Shown here: piece by piece, positions 28,582 through 39,946 of the stretch
Position numbering within the stretch: position 1 is the stretch's first letter
Layout: each line of letters opens with the position of its first letter
Assembly: GCF_009649735.1 (NCBI RefSeq)
Contig: NZ_WJNH01000001.1
Span: forward strand, 1 to 64,000
Reading direction: 5' to 3'
DNA length: 64,000 bases
From: Salinibacillus xinjiangensis
GTDB taxonomy: Bacteria > Bacillota > Bacilli > Bacillales > Alkalibacillaceae
Notes under the pieces: model-generated
What the model was told of the DNA's origin: nothing
The model's database searches: none
What the model saw: the letters and a program-made list of their open reading frames with translations, nothing else
Made by a program: the position numbers and the translations under genes

Positions 28582-29538
28582 CTATTCAATCAATGAATAT
28601 AACAATTTGGCGATTTTGCCTGTATCATGGCGTAGCATGAGCTTGGAATGATCAATAATATCTCCTTCAATAATTTCAAGCCCCATTTGAAGCAATCGTT
28701 CCGTATCATAAACAACCGGCTTCGATTTCTCCTCTTCGTACATTTTTTGTACGTCATCTTCAATCGGTGCATTGTGGACGACAATAGAATCTACACAATC
28801 TGGGCCAACGTGTTCATGAATAGCCTGAACATGGTCCGCTGCCGTATAGCCCTCTGTCTCTCCATATTGAGTCATCACGTTACACACGTAAACAACCTTC
28901 CCCGTTCTTTCCTTTAGTGCCTTACCAATCTCAGGAACAATGATGTTAGGGAGAATGCTGGTATAGAGGCTACCAGGTGCGATTGCGATTAAATCAGCTT
29001 CTTTAATCGCATCAATGGCTTCAGGAAGGGGTTCAATATGGTCTGGACTTAAAAATACTCGTTTAATTTTCTTATTGACTAAGGGAATTTTAGACTCACC
29101 TGTAATGATGGTCCCATCCTCCATTTCAGCGTGCAAAAACATATTTTGATTGGCGATTGGGTAGATACGCCCTTTTACATTTAACACACGAGAAATTTCC
29201 TTTATCCCTTGATAAAAGTCTCCTGTGATGGAGGACATAGCTGCTAAAAGCAGGTTCCCTAAGGAATGTCCTGAAAGGCTATTTCCATTTTCAAACCGGT
29301 GCTGAAACATATCTAAAATCATTGGCTCTGCATCTGACATAGCCGCAATGACATTTCTGATGTCACCTGGGGCCGGGATGGCCATTTCATGACGTAAGCG
29401 TCCCGAGCTTCCGCCGTCATCAGCCACGGTAACAATTGCTGACATTGAAATCGGATAGCTTTTTAACCCACGAATTAAGACTGGCATCCCAGTTCCCCCA
29501 CCGATGACAACTACTTTAGGATTACGATCTATCAACAT
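28582..29538 (-). CDS. yvcK: Gluconeogenesis factor YvcK (CofD-like)
   Basis: A 318-residue UPF0052/CofD-family protein that binds UDP-sugars and is needed for normal cell shape on gluconeogenic carbon sources. Signatures: VVVIGGGTGMPVLIRGLK (9-26), TVADDGGSSGRLR, APGDIRNVIAAMSD, FENGNSLSGHSLGNLLLAA and IAPGSLYTSILPN. Clustered between whiA and rapZ, and with crh, whose product is a known partner. Confidence 0.96.
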   Translation of the reverse strand: MLIDRNPKVVVIGGGTGMPVLIRGLKSYPISMSAIVTVADDGGSSGRLRHEMAIPAPGDIRNVIAAMSDAEPMILDMFQHRFENGNSLSGHSLGNLLLAAMSSITGDFYQGIKEISRVLNVKGRIYPIANQNMFLHAEMEDGTIITGESKIPLVNKKIKRVFLSPDHIEPLPEAIDAIKEADLIAIAPGSLYTSILPNIIVPEIGKALKERTGKVVYVCNVMTQYGETEGYTAADHVQAIHEHVGPDCVDSIVVHNAPIEDDVQKMYEEEKSKPVVYDTERLLQMGLEIIEGDIIDHSKLMLRHDTGKIAKLLYSLIE

Positions 29539-29547
29539 AACAAGCGT

Positions 29548-30429
29548 TTATCCTTTCTTTTTGTCAATATCTCGGTGTTTGACATATGTGTTGTAATCAC
29601 TAGCAAAATACGATGCAATTTTTTCAGCAATGGCCACCGAACGATGCTGTCCACCCGTACATCCAATGGCAACGACAAGCTGACTTTTTCCTTCTTTTTT
29701 ATACTGAGGTAGCATGAAAGCGAGCATGTCTAACAGTTTGTTCATAAATTTTTCTGTTTCGGACCATTTAAAAACATAGGTTGATACCTCTTCATCTTTC
29801 CCTGTCAACGGGCGCATCGCCTCAACATAATGCGGGTTAGGTAAAAAGCGCACATCAAACACTAAATCGGCATCAATCGGAATCCCATGCTTAAAGCCAA
29901 AGGATACGACATTGACTGTAAAGACCTGCTGGGATTGCTCCTTAAAGGTTTGTATAATCTTTTCTCGTAGCTCACGTGGCTTGCGTCCAGAAGAATTAAT
30001 GATGAAGTGTGCCCGTCCTCGCAATTCATCAAGCAATTCACGTTCCTTATGGATACCTTCTAAAGGAAGTCCCTCAGGAGCAAGCGGATGGGATCTTCTT
30101 GTTTCCTTATAACGCGTAACAAGAACTTCATCCTCGGCGTCTAAGAATAAAATTTGCTCATTAATCCAGTCTTCTCTCCCTAGTTGGCTAAGGGTATCAA
30201 ACAGCGAGTCAAAAAATTCTCGTCCTCTTAGGTCCATAACGACAGCCACTTTTTGTGTTCGTTGATTGTTTTCTTTCATTAACTCTAAAAACTTGGAAAG
30301 TAAGGCTGGTGGAAGATTATCGACACAGAAATACCCTAAGTCCTCAAGGCTTTGTACTGCCACCGTTTTCCCTGCACCTGACATTCCTGTAATGATTACG
30401 AGATCAATTTTTTGGCCCTTTTCAACCAT
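29548..30429 (-). CDS. rapZ: RNase adapter / nucleotide-binding protein RapZ (YvcJ)
   Basis: A 293-residue P-loop protein: Walker [11 protein letters not shown] near residues 15-24, [21 protein letters not shown], and a C-terminal domain with [23 protein letters not shown] and [15 protein letters not shown]. Enterobacterial RapZ guides RNase E to GlmZ; in Bacilli the homologue hydrolyses nucleotides and affects competence (YvcJ). Very close to yvcK (9 nt). Confidence 0.95.
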   Translation of the reverse strand: MVEKGQKIDLVIITGMSGAGKTVAVQSLEDLGYFCVDNLPPALLSKFLELMKENNQRTQKVAVVMDLRGREFFDSLFDTLSQLGREDWINEQILFLDAEDEVLVTRYKETRRSHPLAPEGLPLEGIHKERELLDELRGRAHFIINSSGRKPRELREKIIQTFKEQSQQVFTVNVVSFGFKHGIPIDADLVFDVRFLPNPHYVEAMRPLTGKDEEVSTYVFKWSETEKFMNKLLDMLAFMLPQYKKEGKSQLVVAIGCTGGQHRSVAIAEKIASYFASDYNTYVKHRDIDKKKG

Positions 30430-30459
30430 AAACGCTACCCCTTTCTCATCACTTACTGT

Positions 30460-30975
30460 TTAATCAAGCTGCAATGATAGCAGCTGATAGTCTGATGTGT
30501 ATGTAAACGTTCCGTACAGAACTTCATCACGATTCATGCAATGATCAAAAATCGTTTTGTCTCCTTCTGCCATATCCTTCGTTAAGACGTCCTGGAAGGG
30601 AACCCATTCAAGTTCTCCTTCTCTACAGTAATCCGTTAGCTTTCCTTCATACTTTTTACAGGCAAAAGTAAACATCATCCATTCTTTAACAGTTTCGCCA
30701 TCCTCTTGAATGACAAACGTAAATACACCTTTTAACTCCGGATCTACTAAGGTTAGATCCGTCTCTTCTTTAAACTCTCTTTTAACAGCTTGTTTAATAT
30801 TCTCACCTGGCTCCATTTTACCACCAGGAGCTGCATACCAATTTCTACGTGGTTTTTTTAGCATTAAAATTTGATTATCGGATTGCAAAACACAGTTCGT
30901 TACCCGTTGCAAATCAATCACCTCTGTTATGAAAGCAACCATTTCTTTATCTAAGGTCTTTTGTGATATCTTCAT
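30460..30975 (-). CDS. Nudix hydrolase (YvcI-like, 8-oxo-dGTP diphosphatase family)
   Basis: A 171-residue Nudix protein. The Nudix box lies in GGKMEPGENIKQAVKREFKEETDL, matching GX5EX7REUXEEXGU. The annotated ATG (30975) has AAAGGG upstream. An alternative start is the TTG 25 codons or so in, just before QRVTNCVLQ, preceded by AGAGGTGATTGA; the B. subtilis protein starts close to that point. First gene of the yvcI-rapZ-yvcK-whiA cluster. Substrate not established. Confidence 0.88.
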   Translation of the reverse strand: MKISQKTLDKEMVAFITEVIDLQRVTNCVLQSDNQILMLKKPRRNWYAAPGGKMEPGENIKQAVKREFKEETDLTLVDPELKGVFTFVIQEDGETVKEWMMFTFACKKYEGKLTDYCREGELEWVPFQDVLTKDMAEGDKTIFDHCMNRDEVLYGTFTYTSDYQLLSLQLD

Positions 30976-31057
30976 ATGTTTACCCTTTTATTATACTACG
31001 ATTACAGGTGAAAACCAATGAAGGAACTTTTACCAGGTAGCTTGTCGAAATTTAGAC

Positions 31058-31091
31058 AAAAATAAAACACAGGCAAAAGTTACAGCCTGTG
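31058..31091 (-). terminator. trxB terminator
   Basis: CACAGGC and GCCTGTG around a 10-nt loop, followed by TTTTATTTTT on the minus strand. It lies about 145 nt after the trxB stop; the stretch between holds no gene. Confidence 0.75.
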
Positions 31092-31236
31092 CGTCAAATT
31101 AAAATATATCTTTTAAAAGGGGGTCAATTTTAATTAATTCTATTGTACCTCATGAATATTTCATGCGTATTACAACAGCATTAAAAGGACATTACGTTTA
31201 TTTTAATACACCTTTACAATGTTGGGAAAATCTGTG

Positions 31237-32220
<984 letters not shown>

Positions 32221-32246
32221 TTAGTTTTATCGTATTAGACTAGAAT

Positions 32247-32302
32247 GAAAAGAGCAAGCACCTTGCTCAATCCGTGTCAAAACTGGGCTTAGACGGGTTA
32301 GA
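32247..32302. repeat. Truncated, degenerate relative of the 22886-22995 hairpin repeat
   Basis: GCAAGCACCTTGCTCA, then TCCGTG, and later CTTAGACGGGTTAG: the same order of blocks as the ends of the cggR-gapA element (AAGCGCCTTGCTCAG, CCCCGAC ... CTTATGAC, GGGGCTAG), with the centre deleted. It lies between trxB and the TPR gene. Confidence 0.45.
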
Positions 32303-32320
32303 AAGGGATTTATCGACGCT

Positions 32321-33352
32321 TTATCGATCGTTTTTTGCATGCTCAAATTGCTTAAGAAATGGATGTCTTCTGCATCCTTCCTTCCAAAGCTCTTTTGCTT
32401 TTGTTTCCAAACCAATTTGATATGCAGTTCGACTATACCATCTAAAGTACGACATATGATTTTTTAGTTTTGCTTTTGACAATTGCTCAAAGCGTTCATA
32501 TGCCCATTCAAAATGCTCGGTATGAGCGAGAGCAGATGCAATTTTTAAACTTTGCTGTTCATGAATAGGATACACGTTTTGTAACTGTTCTATGTATCCC
32601 TCAGAACGCTCGAATTCACCCATTTCATAATAAAAAGTAGCTAAATTCACAATACTGTGGATGGAATTAGGATTTTGTTTATGCCACTCTATTTCAAGCT
32701 CCACGGCTTCTTCTTCATCACCAGAGAAAAAGAGTGCCCACGCATAGTCATGCTTGGCAGCGATATAGTCTGGATAAAGGGTCATCATTTCCTCTAAAAC
32801 AGGAAGTGCCTTTTCCCACTCCTGGTGTTCAAGATAATAAAAAGCAGATTCCTGGTAGACGAGTAATTCATCCTCCTCGTCAAATAACCATTCATCATCT
32901 TCGTCTTCTTCGTCTAGTTCTTCATTGTATAACTTAAGTAATTCCAGTAGTTGATTTGCTTCATTTTTAAAGTCACCTTCAGGTTCTTTTTCTAAATACA
33001 ATTCAATGTTTTTTTGTGCATCCTGAAATAAACCTAGATGGGCATAATTATTGGCAATTAAATAATAGCAATCCACATAGGAGTCACCAAATTCCTGCAG
33101 AACCTTTGTCAGCAGTTGATTTGCTTTATGAAAAGATTTCGTTTCTGTATATAAAATCGATAATTGACATGGATATAGTGGGTCATCTGGGGCTAATTCC
33201 ATTGCACGAGTTAGCCACCTTTCCGCTTTCTCAAATTCACGTTTCCGAAAGGCTTTCACACCCAATGTAAAATAAAATTCCCCTTCTTCAGCTAAGAACG
33301 GGATCACATTGACATGTTCCTCCAAGAACGGGATATCATCAGTATAAGTCAT
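32321..33352 (-). CDS. Tetratricopeptide-repeat protein (YvcD-like)
   Basis: A 343-residue soluble TPR protein. Repeats are visible at about 27-60 (FTLGVKAFRKREFEKAERWLTRAMELAPDD), 62-95, 96-128, 168-200 and 200-270. An acidic linker (EELDEEDEDDEWLFDEEDE) lies near 143-160. It sits directly upstream of trxB as yvcD does in B. subtilis. The role is unknown; TPRs suggest a protein-binding scaffold. Start by AGGAGG before ATG. Confidence 0.85.
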   Translation of the reverse strand: MTYTDDIPFLEEHVNVIPFLAEEGEFYFTLGVKAFRKREFEKAERWLTRAMELAPDDPLYPCQLSILYTETKSFHKANQLLTKVLQEFGDSYVDCYYLIANNYAHLGLFQDAQKNIELYLEKEPEGDFKNEANQLLELLKLYNEELDEEDEDDEWLFDEEDELLVYQESAFYYLEHQEWEKALPVLEEMMTLYPDYIAAKHDYAWALFFSGDEEEAVELEIEWHKQNPNSIHSIVNLATFYYEMGEFERSEGYIEQLQNVYPIHEQQSLKIASALAHTEHFEWAYERFEQLSKAKLKNHMSYFRWYSRTAYQIGLETKAKELWKEGCRRHPFLKQFEHAKNDR

Positions 33353-33386
33353 GAAGTGCCTCCTAACAGCGGTAACAATCCATCAA

Positions 33387-33397
33387 AGTATAACACA
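33387..33397 (-). promoter_or_regulatory. Extended -10 promoter of the yvcD-trxB unit
   Basis: On the minus strand TG-T-TATACT (TATACT at 33387-33392), an extended -10 element with no good -35 box; start about 30 nt before the TPR start codon. Confidence 0.35.
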
Positions 33398-33423
33398 TCA
33401 GCCTAAGGAATAAAACACTTTAA

Positions 33424-33466
33424 CACTGTAAAGGATGTGGGGACTGTCCCCCATTCCTTTACAGTG
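33424..33466. repeat. Palindromic element with GGGGACTGTCCCC core
   Basis: Outer 12-bp inverted repeat CACTGTAAAGGA / TCCTTTACAGTG enclosing GGGGACTGTCCCC. It lies between two divergent genes. The core is shared with 366-403 and 45504-45562. Confidence 0.75.
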
Positions 33467-33554
33467 CTAAAGGAAATCTTCTTTGCTGAAAGGAATGGTT
33501 TGATTTGGTAATATATATAATAGTATGGAGTTTAAAAAAGAGGTGTTGTTGCGA

Positions 33555-35567
33555 ATGAAAAAATTCACGATTACTTTGTTCATTATTATAGCCATGTTGC
33601 TGTTGAGTAGCTGTAATAATGAGGAAGTGCAGCCTGATGACCGGCTTGAGGAATACATAAAGCTCTGGAATGATCAGAAGTTTGATGCCATGTATGACGA
33701 TTATTTATCAACCTCCTCAAAGGAAGCCTATTCTAAAGAAGATATGGCCGAACGGTACAAAAAGTTATTTAATGACTTAGAAATCAGTTCAGTCCAAGTA
33801 GAGTATGAAAAGCCTTCTGAGGAAGAGGAGCCGTCCTATGAGGATGTAGAAGAGGCTTCATTTCCAATTCATGTCGAAATGGAATCCATAGCCGGAACCA
33901 TTTCCTTTGACCATGAAGCAACTCTTGTAAAAGAAACACGAAATGAAGAGGAAAATTGGTATGTCAATTGGGACACAACCTATATCTTTAAACAGCTTGA
34001 GGATGGGGATGAAGTCGGAATTGACATCACCAGCGGACCAAGAGGAGAAATTTTTGACCGAGATGGAAACGGACTTGCCATCAATGATACGATCACGATG
34101 ATTGGAATTAAGCCAGAGGATATGGAAGGGCATGAAAAAGAAACGAAGGAATCCTTGTCCGAGCTCCTCCATTTAGACGTTGAGTACATTGATCAACAAT
34201 TAAACCAAAGTTGGGTGGAGCCTCATTTATTCGTTCCACTCCGAACCATTAATCCAAACGACAAAAAGCTATTTGATCAACTAATGGCTATTCCAGGAGT
34301 ATGGCCAAAAGACCAAGTTGGCCGATACTATCCTTTAGGCGCAGCGGCAACCCATTTAGTAGGATATACTGGTGAAATTACAGCGGAAGAACTTGAAGAA
34401 CGTGAAGGAGAAGGATATTCCACACACGATAAGATTGGTAAACGGGGGCTTGAGTTATTATTTGAAGAAGAGTTAAGAGGAGAACCAGGAGCAGAAATTT
34501 ATATCAACAAATCCGATGGTGAAACGGTGACTCTTGCCTCTAAAAAAGCTAAAAAAGGCCAGGATATTCACGTTACGATTGACGCGAACATCCAGAAGAC
34601 CATTTATGAAAAAATGAATGGACGAAAAGGAACGGCATCCGCGATCAATCCGAAAACAGGGGAGACATTGGCACTAGTAAGCTCTCCTTCCTTTGATGCG
34701 AATGGGCTAACATCTAATTACTACACGAAGCTTATGGAGGATGAAGAAAATCCATTGCTTAATCGATTCTCTGCTTTGTATGCACCGGGATCAGCCTTTA
34801 AACCGGTCACAGCATCAATTGGACTTTCAACAGGGGCGATTACACCTGACCAAACCCGAAACATTACTGGTGAAACTTGGAGGAAAGATGAATCATGGGG
34901 GAATTATAAAATTACCCGTGTGACAGATCCTGGTCATCCGGTAAATCTGGAGGATGCACTGGTATATTCCGATAACATCTACTTTGCCCAAACAGCTTTA
35001 GATATTGGTGCTGAAGATATGATTGCGGGGTTAGAAGGCTTTGGCTTTAATGAGGATATTCCGTTTGCCTATGGAATACCACAATCGACCATTTCTAGTA
35101 ATGGTGAACTGAGTGAAGAGGTTTTACTCGCCGATACTGGATATGGGCAAGGCCAGTTACAGGTGAGCATCCTACATTTAGCCTCGATGTTCACGCCGAT
35201 TCTAAACGAAGGAAATTTGTTAGAGCCAAAACTATTGCGCGATGAAGAAGGTGGCGTTTGGAAGGAAAATGTAGTGTCAGCCGAACATGCAGACTTAATT
35301 CATCAGGCATTACGTAAGGTCGTTTCAAGTCCAGACGGAACAGCTAGAGCGGCTGATATTGATGAGGTTGCTTTAGCAGGAAAAACCGGAACAGCTGAGT
35401 TAAAAAAGAGCCAGGATGAAACAGGCGATGAAAATGGAGTGTTTGTTGGATATACAGCAGAACAGCAGGATTTACTCGTTGCCATGCTGATTGAGGATGT
35501 GCAGGACGACGGTGGTAGTGGTTATGTCGTGGAGCGAGTTGCTGAGGTTTTTAAAGAATTGTATTAA
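33555..35567 (+). CDS. pbpC: Class B penicillin-binding protein (PBP3/PbpC type, MecA-like)
   Basis: A 670-residue lipoprotein transpeptidase that cross-links peptidoglycan outside the membrane. The signal peptide ends in lipobox LSSC (Cys20). Then an NTF2-like MecA_N domain (about 25-150), the PBP dimerisation domain (GPRGEIFDRDGNGLA, 161-175) and the transpeptidase domain with S413-xx-K416 (GSAFKP), S472-D-N474 and K610-T-G612. PBPs of this family have low beta-lactam affinity in several Bacilli and in staphylococcal PBP2a. The frame opens at 33525; the ATG at 33555 has AAAGAGGTG upstream and gives the proper signal peptide. Followed by a strong terminator. Confidence 0.93.
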   Translation: MKKFTITLFIIIAMLLLSSCNNEEVQPDDRLEEYIKLWNDQKFDAMYDDYLSTSSKEAYSKEDMAERYKKLFNDLEISSVQVEYEKPSEEEEPSYEDVEEASFPIHVEMESIAGTISFDHEATLVKETRNEEENWYVNWDTTYIFKQLEDGDEVGIDITSGPRGEIFDRDGNGLAINDTITMIGIKPEDMEGHEKETKESLSELLHLDVEYIDQQLNQSWVEPHLFVPLRTINPNDKKLFDQLMAIPGVWPKDQVGRYYPLGAAATHLVGYTGEITAEELEEREGEGYSTHDKIGKRGLELLFEEELRGEPGAEIYINKSDGETVTLASKKAKKGQDIHVTIDANIQKTIYEKMNGRKGTASAINPKTGETLALVSSPSFDANGLTSNYYTKLMEDEENPLLNRFSALYAPGSAFKPVTASIGLSTGAITPDQTRNITGETWRKDESWGNYKITRVTDPGHPVNLEDALVYSDNIYFAQTALDIGAEDMIAGLEGFGFNEDIPFAYGIPQSTISSNGELSEEVLLADTGYGQGQLQVSILHLASMFTPILNEGNLLEPKLLRDEEGGVWKENVVSAEHADLIHQALRKVVSSPDGTARAADIDEVALAGKTGTAELKKSQDETGDENGVFVGYTAEQQDLLVAMLIEDVQDDGGSGYVVERVAEVFKELY

Positions 35568-35577
35568 AAATATACGG

Positions 35578-35615
35578 GCGGGCATTTCCTTTTTGGAGAT
35601 GCCCGCTTTGTTTTT
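35578..35615 (+). terminator. pbpC terminator
   Basis: GCGGGCATTTCC and GGAGATGCCCGC (one T.G pair), 5-nt loop, then TTTGTTTTT. Confidence 0.88.
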
Positions 35616-35654
35616 GGGGAGAGCTTTTGGGGTAACGCGTCGTGCTTCTTCATA

Positions 35655-35942
35655 ATCACATCTAGTCTGGATTTTATCGTCACCTCAGTTGTGAATCACG
35701 TCAACATGATCACTGTTCACGTCACATTATAAGACTGGCTTTATGCAACAAGACTAGGCACAACGTAATTGCGTCAAATCTACTGTTAATCACGTCTCCA
35801 TCGATAGTAATCGCGTCTACTCACATATCTTCCAAATCATCTTTACTTGTAATCCAGTCTAAAAGGTAGTATCATGTCAAGTTCTTCAGTTTTCACGTCA
35901 AACCTTCCAATAATCGTGTCTCCTCCACAATATATCACGTCA
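35655..35942. repeat. 21-bp-period degenerate array, core ATCACGTC
   Basis: Variants of ATCACGTC (ATCACATC, ATTGCGTC, ATCGCGTC, ATCATGTC, TTCACGTC, ATCGTGTC) recur at 35655, 35676, 35695, 35716, 35768, 35789, 35810, 35852, 35871, 35892, 35913 and 35934. Steps are 21 bp, or 19 in two cases, with one irregular stretch (35729-35767) and one empty slot at 35831. The spacers are unrelated. It fills the space between the pbpC terminator and the glpD stop codon. No reading frame runs through it. Confidence 0.8.
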
Positions 35943-35948
35943 ACACAT

Positions 35949-37622
35949 TCACTGGAGCGTCCCAGCCTCAACTGGATGTTGCGCCTCATAAATCAGTTGA
36001 TTAAGCTCTGCAGTATATTGCTGCAATTGCTCCTCTGACCAGCTCAATACTTTGGCCATATATGAAATGACGGCCTCTTTATGCTGCTCCACCCAATGAA
36101 TATCAAAAAAGAGTGCTCCAGTGCGGCGAATAAAGAAGTCCACAGGTTTATAAGCTAATTCAAATTTCATCGCATAACGTAGCATCGCGTAAACAACCGG
36201 TTCTAGCCGCTCAACATTCGCCATTTCCTTCTTTTTCGCGAAAATTTCAAATATATATTCTACATTTGACCCGTAACGCTTCACGAGTTTTTCAGCTACT
36301 CCCTTATCAAGACCTAACCCTTTGCCTTCAAGAACTTTGTTGGATAAAAAACTCTGGAATCCTTCAGAGCCACCTACTTCTCCACCCGATATTGGTAGAT
36401 GCTCTGTCTGCGATCTAGGATAGGTTTTACCTGCTTCCTTCTTCAGCTGCTTAGCAACTAAATCCACAATGCTCTCAGCCATTTTACGATAACCGGTAAG
36501 CTTGCCACCAGCTATAGAAATTAACCCTGAATCGGAAACGAAAATTTCATCCTTACGCGATATTTCGGACGGATCCTTACCCTCCTCATGAATAAGTGGT
36601 CGTAAACCTGCCCAGCTGGACTCTACATCCTCAGGCGAAATGTTAACCTTAGGAAACATATAGTCAATAGCTTTTAATACATAGTCACGGTCCTCTACTG
36701 TCATTTTGGGATGGGCAATATCGCCTTTATATACGGTATCCGTTGTCCCAACATAGGTTTTTCCTTCTCGGGGAATGGCAAACACCATGCGACCATCAGG
36801 GGTATTAAAGTAAATAGCCTGCTTTAATGGAAAACGCGAACGATCGAACACTAAATGAATGCCCTTTGTTAATTGGAGTGTTTTTCCTTTTTTTGAATGA
36901 TTTTTTTCACGTAACGTATCAACCCATGGTCCTGCTGCATTTACGATTTTCTTTGCTCTTATTTCCTGTGAAGTACCATCAATTTGGTCCTCGACCTCTA
37001 CTCCGACGATTTGATGATTTTCATACACTAAATTAGTCACCTGCAAGTAGTTAAGAGCCAAAGCACCCTTTTCCACAGCCTGTTTCAACACCTCAATGGT
37101 CAAACGCGCATCATCTGTCTTGTATTCCACATAATAGCCCGCGCCTTTTAAGCCTTTTTGATTTAGTAAAGGCTCTCTCTCAATAGCTTCAGCTGGTTTA
37201 AACATTTTTCTACGTTCACTCTTCTTCACACCAGCGAGAAAATCATAAACACGTAAGCCAATATTAGTTGTAAATGGGCCAAATGTGCCGCCTTTATAAA
37301 ACGGTAGCATCATCCACTCAGGTGTGGTGACATGGGGGCCATTTTCGTAAACAATCGCGCGCTCTTTCCCAACCTCAGCCACGACCCCAATTTCAAATTG
37401 TTTTAAATACCGCAAGCCCCCATGAACTAATTTCGTTGATCGACTAGACGTTCCAGCTGCAAAATCCTGCATTTCCACTACGGCTACCTTCATTCCCCTC
37501 GTAGCCGCGTCTAACGCAATACCTGCTCCTGTTATGCCTCCACCGATAACGAGTAAATCAAGCGATTCTTGATTCATCTTATGTTTGATTTCTGTGCGTT
37601 TTTGGCTAGAAAATTCCGTCAT
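35949..37622 (-). CDS. glpD: Aerobic glycerol-3-phosphate dehydrogenase
   Basis: A 557-residue FAD enzyme of the cytoplasmic membrane that oxidises glycerol-3-phosphate to dihydroxyacetone phosphate. FAD motif [21 protein letters not shown] near residue 25, then [31 protein letters not shown] and [15 protein letters not shown]. The ATG at 37622 is preferred over the upstream in-frame GTG (37631) because of AAAGGA spacing. It follows glpK with a terminator-type hairpin between, the site where GlpP acts in B. subtilis. Confidence 0.96.
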   Translation of the reverse strand: MTEFSSQKRTEIKHKMNQESLDLLVIGGGITGAGIALDAATRGMKVAVVEMQDFAAGTSSRSTKLVHGGLRYLKQFEIGVVAEVGKERAIVYENGPHVTTPEWMMLPFYKGGTFGPFTTNIGLRVYDFLAGVKKSERRKMFKPAEAIEREPLLNQKGLKGAGYYVEYKTDDARLTIEVLKQAVEKGALALNYLQVTNLVYENHQIVGVEVEDQIDGTSQEIRAKKIVNAAGPWVDTLREKNHSKKGKTLQLTKGIHLVFDRSRFPLKQAIYFNTPDGRMVFAIPREGKTYVGTTDTVYKGDIAHPKMTVEDRDYVLKAIDYMFPKVNISPEDVESSWAGLRPLIHEEGKDPSEISRKDEIFVSDSGLISIAGGKLTGYRKMAESIVDLVAKQLKKEAGKTYPRSQTEHLPISGGEVGGSEGFQSFLSNKVLEGKGLGLDKGVAEKLVKRYGSNVEYIFEIFAKKKEMANVERLEPVVYAMLRYAMKFELAYKPVDFFIRRTGALFFDIHWVEQHKEAVISYMAKVLSWSEEQLQQYTAELNQLIYEAQHPVEAGTLQ

Positions 37623-37674
37623 CAATAGCACATCCTTTATACACTAATCATGTTCCGTCCGAACGTTGGCGTAC

Positions 37675-37725
37675 AAAAAGACCACAAATCGCCCTGAAGG
37701 TATCCTTATGAGAAGATTTGTGGTC
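37675..37725 (-). terminator. Terminator in the glpK-glpD gap, possible GlpP-controlled leader
   Basis: GACCACAAATC and GATTTGTGGTC (11 bp) around a 24-nt loop, then TTTTTGT on the minus strand, 53 nt before the glpD start. It ends glpK transcripts. In B. subtilis glpD is controlled by GlpP antitermination at a leader hairpin, and this one is in the right place. Confidence 0.75.
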
Positions 37726-37758
37726 CCATGTTTCCAGTCTATTGATTATCTCGTATAT

Positions 37759-39270
<1,512 letters not shown>

Positions 39271-39315
39271 TTATTGGCTAAATTGGACTTGCCTTCCGAT
39301 ATGTCATCTATTCCT

Positions 39316-39345
39316 ATACTAATCTATGTTGTAATCGTTTTCCAA
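39316..39345 (-). promoter_or_regulatory. glpK promoter with a cre site
   Basis: TTGGAA (39340-39345), 18 nt, TAGTAT (39316-39321) on the minus strand. GGAAAACGATTACA (39330-39343) matches the CcpA cre consensus TGWAANCGNTNWCA at 13 of 14 positions and overlaps the -35 box, so CcpA with HPr-Ser-P or Crh-Ser-P should block initiation. Confidence 0.65.
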
Positions 39346-39352
39346 TTAACTA

Positions 39353-39387
39353 GAAAAAAACCACACGAAAAGAGCTCTCCGCGTGGT
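39353..39387 (-). terminator. Terminator of the hprK-lgt-yvoD-ppaX-yvoF operon
   Basis: ACCACGCG and CGTGTGGT (one G.T pair), 12-nt loop, followed by seven T on the minus strand. Confidence 0.82.
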
Positions 39388-39414
39388 TCTCTAACTTTCT
39401 TTATTTTTCAGCCT

Positions 39415-39942
39415 CTAGGATTGAAAAAACTCATCCTGTTCATTCCGCTTATCCATTTCTTCCTTCGTATATATAACCTGCATCGGATTTCCTCCGACAA
39501 AGCATCCAGCAGGCACATCTTTATGAACGACCGTTCCGGCAGAAACAATTGCCCCGTCACCGATTTCGACCCCAGGGAGAATGGTTGAGTTGGCCCCAAT
39601 CATCACTTCATCACCAATTTCAACCTTTCCCAGCCGATATTCTTTGATTAAATACTCATGGGCCAAAATAGTCGTATTGTAGCCAATGACCGTATTCCGC
39701 CCTACCGATATTTTTTCCGGAAACATGACATCCAGCATTACCATTAAGGCGAAGGAGGTTTGATTCCCAACCTGCATCTTTAGTAATTTTCGGTACATCC
39801 AATTTTTCAAGGATAAAAAAGGAGTATATCTGGCTGCTTGGATTACGACAAAATTTTTCACGACCTTAAAAAATGGGACGGTTTTATAGACGTGCCACAG
39901 GGAATTACCCCCGTGGACACGATATCTTTTCGTCCGCCTCAC
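39415..39942 (-). CDS. yvoF: Acyltransferase of the left-handed beta-helix family (YvoF)
   Basis: A 175-residue hexapeptide-repeat acyltransferase. Repeats run from about 88 to 150 (ISVGRNTVIGYNTTILAHEYLI, VEIGDEVMIGANSTILPGVEIGDGAIVSAGTVV), ending in the xylose/galactoside acetyltransferase-type HKDVPAGCFVGGNP. GTG start with AGGGAAG. Gap of 4 nt after ppaX, as in the B. subtilis yvoF-ppaX-yvoD-lgt-hprK group. Acceptor unknown. Confidence 0.88.
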   Translation of the reverse strand: MRRTKRYRVHGGNSLWHVYKTVPFFKVVKNFVVIQAARYTPFLSLKNWMYRKLLKMQVGNQTSFALMVMLDVMFPEKISVGRNTVIGYNTTILAHEYLIKEYRLGKVEIGDEVMIGANSTILPGVEIGDGAIVSAGTVVHKDVPAGCFVGGNPMQVIYTKEEMDKRNEQDEFFQS

Positions 39943-39946
39943 ATCA

